Origin: Ichthyophthirius multifiliis
Taxonomy: Eukaryota; Ciliophora; Oligohymenophorea; Hymenostomatida
Length of the DNA: 26,294 nucleotides
Reading direction: 5' to 3'
NCBI RefSeq assembly: GCF_000220395.1
Contig: NW_004086665.1
Span: forward strand, 1-26,294
The notes beneath the pieces were generated by a model. That model did no database searches. It was not told where the DNA came from and worked only from the letters and a program-made list of their open reading frames with translations. Numbering within the stretch: position 1 is the first letter of the stretch; every line of letters begins with the position of its first letter. Shown here piece after piece: positions 22,398-26,294 of the stretch. The translations under genes and the position numbers were made by a program.

Positions 22398-24019
22398 ATT
22401 TTTTATATATATTTAAAAAAAAAAATTTTGTTAATTTAAAAAAAAATTAATAAAAATTTAATTTATTCAAAATAAAAATTAAAAATATTATCAATTTTTT
22501 TTTTTGCATTATTTATTATATGAATAATTTTCAAAATTTTAATAATTCTTTTTTGTTAATGTAATTTGACTTCTAAAACAATTTTTAATTTAAAATATTT
22601 TAAATTTAATATTAAATATTAGTTACTTAGACAAAATAATTAAAGTAATCAATATACATCTAAATAAATAAACACTTACTAACCATATTTCATTTTAATT
22701 GTCATAATATTTAATAAACCGAAAATATATTTAGAATTATTTTTATTAATAACAAATGAAAGTAATTTTATTCAAAATTCTTCTATATAATTAATAAAAT
22801 TTCTATAAAAATATTTCATATTATAATATTTATTAATTTAATATTTTATATATTTTTTTTTTAATAAATATATTAATTAATACATTTTATATATTTTTAG
22901 GTATAATAAAAATAAGAAATTTTTTTATTTAAATGCTTATCGATGCTTAAATTTTTTTATATAAGTGAATATTTTCCTAAAAAAATGATTTTCGATAAAT
23001 TATATTTATAGTTCTAAATATATTTATTTGTTTTAAATTATCTTTATTGATTATAATATTCATCAAAAATATAGTCTAAAATACAATAATTTTATTTTAA
23101 ATGAAATAATTAAAAATATATAATATTTTATAAATTTTTTTAATTTTAATAATTTTTACAGTAAATTATAATTGTTTTAATTTATTTTATATGAAAATAA
23201 ATAAATAATATTAATTTCTTTTGTTTTTATTATATCTTTTTATTATGTTTAATATTTTTTTATAATTTTAATTGAATAAAAAACTAAATATACTTTGTTT
23301 AAAATAATTTATTTAAAAAACAAATAAAATTTTACTTTGTAATCTTTTTATTGGAAAATTAAAATATTAATTAATTTTACAAATTTAATATATATATATA
23401 TATATTTATATATATAAAAGATAATTTTTTTATTCTATTGATATATTTTAATTTATATTTTTTTAAAAACTTCCATTATACTTTTTAATTTATTCAAATA
23501 TATGTTGTGTAGGTTTTAATAATTTATATTTTTATATTCTAATCTTATATTTTTTATTTTTTATTGATTTTTTATGTAATTTTGTTAAATATATATTTTT
23601 AGTTTAATTTAAACTTACCATTATATTATTTAAACAAAGTCAAAATCTTTTTTTTTATTAATAATTTTATCTACTTATAAAAAATAAGTTAATATTAAAT
23701 TAGGTAAACAATTTCTATATTTTTAATAAGAATGTTATTTTTGATTTTTATATAATTCTGATGTTTTATTAATAAAAATATTATTTTATTTATTATTCAA
23801 ACTTTACATTATTTTAATTAAATCTATAAAGGAATAAAAGATTATTAATATTATATAAATTAATTAATTTTTTAAAATAATACTAATCTTATTTTTTTTT
23901 TATTATTATATACATACAAATATATATTATTATACAAAAAAAAAAATGAGAATAATACTTCTTTAATAAAATTTTACTTTAGTTTAAACTTTTTATAAAA
24001 TAATAATTAAAAAAAAATA
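22398..24019. other. Large A+T-rich gene desert
   Basis: About 1.6 kb between the start of the K+ channel gene and the 3' end of the double-CNBD gene, both minus strand. Reading both strands with TGA as the only stop gives only low-complexity K/N/I/F/Y strings. There is an (AT)n tract near 23388-23404. I see no gene, RNA or defined repeat. It should include the channel promoter next to 22397. Confidence 0.6.
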
Positions 24020-26054
24020 TCAAATAATTTATTAATTTTACTATTTTTAAAAATACTATTAAAATAAATGTTTTTGTTTTTAACTATTATTTTTTTTTAA
24101 TACCATATGTATATTATTAACAGAATTTTCATTTTATCTATAATCAGAATGTAATGATTTATAATTATTTTTAATAGAATTATTAGTTAAATTCTATATA
24201 TCAGAATAAAAATAAGCACTTTTATCTATAGATGGCGATGATTTTAAATAATCTATTATTTTCTGCTATCTAGAAAAACAAATATTTTTTATATTAATAA
24301 TTTTCTTCCTTTATTTTTTACAATTATAATTATATATTATTTTCTGAACTTATTTTATATTTTTAGGATCTAATTATTCAAATATGGGTTTCTTTTATTA
24401 AAAAATATTACATGGTTTTAAAATTTGTTCAGTTTTTTTTTAAAGTAAATATTCCTTTTTTAAGAGAATTTTCTTTTATTTTTAATAATTTAAATTTTCA
24501 TTTTTTTCGATTTTATTTTCTTAATTTTTTTCGATTTTATTTTCTTAATTTTTAAAATTTTTTTTTCTTAATTTAAAAATTTTTTTTTTCTTAATTATTT
24601 TCGATTTTATTTTCTTAATTTTTTTCGATTTTAATTTCTTCATTTTTTTATTATTATTCAATAAAAAAATCAATCCTTTTGATTTTTTTAAACTAAAAAA
24701 ATTAATTATGTAGTATTTATTTTTAAAAAAAAGACTTTATTTAATAATTGATCTTCACTCTAATAAATTTATAAAAAAACTTCTTAATTTAAAACATAAG
24801 TTTCCAATATATAAGAACAAACCAAAATACTATAATTTCTTTCATTTTTTCCTAAAGCGATTTCTTCGAAACCAAATATCTCGTTTTCTCCAAGTAAAAA
24901 AAGTACTTTTTATTAGTTTTCTTTCTTTTTTTAAATCTTCATATTTTCGAAATAATTCTAATAATTTTATTCTTAATTTTCGGAATTTTATTATTTCAAA
25001 ACCTTTACTTCTCCTTTTTTTATCATAAAAACCTTAAAAGGTTTTCCATTTCCTTCTTTATATACAAACTAATCCTTAAGAAAAGCCTGTTCTTGAAAAC
25101 AAAACGCAATATTTTAGATTTTGTTTCTTGGAATATCATTAAAAATATTTTAAAGTCCTTTAATTTTTTATTTCATTTATAAATTTTATTCCTCAAAAGC
25201 TTTATCTATTACTTTCTAACTAATATAAAGACAAAGACAATCTTAAAATTCTCCAGCATAATATCTTAGATTTCGAAACGAATTATTAATTAAATCAATA
25301 CTAGATCCCAAGCAATAACTTTGGTTAAAAATTCCTTAGTTTTAATTAAAAAAACCCATATTTTTTTAATTTTATTATTCTATTTAAAATTTCTAATTTA
25401 TATCTAAAAGTGTATTTTTTAAAAGACTTGTTCCTTTAACTTATTCGAAGCTATTTTTATGTTCTAAAATTTAAGCTTTATTTATATTTTAACTTTTTTC
25501 ACTTTTTGTATTACTATTTTTTCGAAAATACGAAAAATTTTGAACCTCTTATAAAGAAGAAAAAGATGAAATGTTTTCTTAAAATTCACAAAAAGTTAGT
25601 TAATTTTCAGTTTTTTATAAAGGTTTTTTTATTTAAAATAATTAATACCATTTATTTTATTTATTATAGAACATAATTTTTTTTAAATATTTTCACTTTT
25701 TTCTATATTTGTATGTTTTTAAGTTATTATATATTCGTCTAGTTAACCTTTTAATATAATATAAATACCATCATATTAGTTACTTTTTAATTATTAGCTT
25801 GGATTAAAAGAGAATATTTTTAAATATTTTATTAATATTCGAAAATAATCTTATTATTGATATATGTTATGTTTAATTAAATATTTTTCGAAATATTGTT
25901 TATAGTTGTTTAAAAATTTCTTTAGTTTTTCTTATTAGGTTTAAGTTATTTATTCAACTAATTCGCATTTTTAATAATAAAATTTTACAGATTGTTATAT
26001 AATTTTTATAAGTTCTAAATTAGGCTTTTTTTCATTTTAACTACTTTCAGACAT
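24020..26054 (-). CDS. Protein with two cyclic-nucleotide-binding-like domains
   Basis: Starts at ATG 26054 (MSESSQNEKKPNLELIKII); TGA is at 24020-24022. Exons 26054-24736 and 24692-24020 with a 43-nt intron. CNBD 1 reads PSQQLKSNQYDGIYIILKGQ followed by LDEYI. A Ser-rich linker follows (ENISSFSSLQEVQNFSYF). The second domain is clearer: FNDIPRNKIQNIAFCFQEQA, DQFVYKEGNGKPFKVFMIKK with GEVKV, then a phosphate-binding-cassette-like GENEIFGFEEIALGKNERNY with Glu and Arg in place. The C-terminal third holds a 24-bp coding repeat and a Ser/Asn-rich tail (LKSSPSIDKSAYFYSDI). No kinase or membrane segment is visible. It may sense cAMP/cGMP, like a PKA regulatory or scaffold protein, but it lacks a recognisable dimerisation domain or inhibitor site. 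Frame changes occur near an A7 run around 25630 and in the A-runs of the repeat. Confidence 0.82.
24503..24645 (-). repeat. 24-bp coding tandem repeat (KIEKNQEN units)
   Basis: On the plus strand the unit is TCGATTTTATTTTCTTAATT plus a T run, about 24 bp; on the coding strand it gives the octapeptide KIEKNQEN. Two units lie at each end of the array, and the middle copies are degraded into A/T runs. It encodes a charged, probably coiled-coil segment between the second CNBD and the tail. Confidence 0.8.
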
Positions 26055-26228
26055 TTCAGTATTTAAATTATGTACTATATTAATTTTTTAAATACTTTTT
26101 TGAAAAAAAAACTGTTTTGTTATTTAAAATCAAAATTTCTATTGGATTATATAATTTATATAAATTAATAAGTTTAATTAAATAATTTAAAAAATATATT
26201 AATTTATATTTATAATGTATATAAATGT

Positions 26229-26263
<35 letters not shown>

Positions 26264-26294
26264 TATTTAAATATATATATTATTTTCTTATTTC
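26055..26294. other. Upstream region of the double-CNBD gene
   Basis: 240 bp of A/T-rich sequence with an (AT)n tract at about 26229-26262. It should hold the promoter of the minus-strand CNBD gene. No specific element is visible. Confidence 0.6.

Noticed and set aside
22398-24019. Hidden gene in the 1.6-kb gap
   Set aside because: Long TGA-free readings exist only because G is rare; the translations are uniform K/N/I/F/Y with no motif.

Overview
This window reads as macronuclear-type DNA of an oligohymenophorean ciliate, most like Tetrahymena or Ichthyophthirius. It is extremely A+T-rich. Conserved proteins can be read only if TAA and TAG mean glutamine and TGA is the sole stop. Introns are mostly 37-110 nt with GT..AG ends, and a few reach 140-230 nt. 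A standard-code ORF search finds almost nothing here, so every gene below was read by hand with the ciliate code. Exon borders were checked by phase and, where possible, against remembered family sequences. No virus-like element, transposon, rRNA, tRNA or CRISPR array was recognised.

Layout, left to right. Positions 1-885 (minus) hold a coding-like stretch cut by the window edge and split over several frames. Positions 2052-6965 (plus) encode a large WD40-repeat protein, tentatively WDR49/WDR64 (CFAP337)-like. Positions 7393-8631 (plus) encode a FYVE-like zinc finger followed by a long coiled coil. Positions 8860-9361 are doubtful minus-strand coding. Positions 9973-11945 (plus) encode a multi-pass membrane protein of unknown function. 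It ends 12 bp from the stop of the best-supported gene, the XPD/Rad3 (ERCC2) DNA helicase at 11958-15160 (minus, 13 exons). XPD shares a short divergent promoter, containing a striking G-tract, with an unknown helical protein at 15291-15999 (plus). Then come an ULK/ATG1-like protein kinase at 16145-17392 (minus), an unknown Gln-rich charged protein at 18367-19170 (minus), and a small Cys-containing, possibly secreted protein at 19259-19648 (plus). They are followed by a voltage-gated K+ channel with a cyclic-nucleotide-binding-like domain at 19825-22397 (minus) and a protein with two cyclic-nucleotide-binding-like domains at 24020-26054 (minus).

The genes share no obvious single pathway. XPD is a TFIIH/repair housekeeping gene. 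The kinase, K+ channel, double-CNBD protein and WD40 protein fit the large signalling and ciliary families of ciliates. The right end carries two neighbouring minus-strand genes with CNBD-type domains, a possible cyclic-nucleotide/ion theme.

Many genes show single-base changes of frame, mostly inside runs of A or T, while several exons are perfectly in phase. The simplest explanation is homopolymer error in the assembly, but it should be tested. (AT)n tracts lie in introns and spacers. The in-gene repeats are a (TAA)9 poly-Gln tract and a 24-bp repeat encoding an eight-residue unit.
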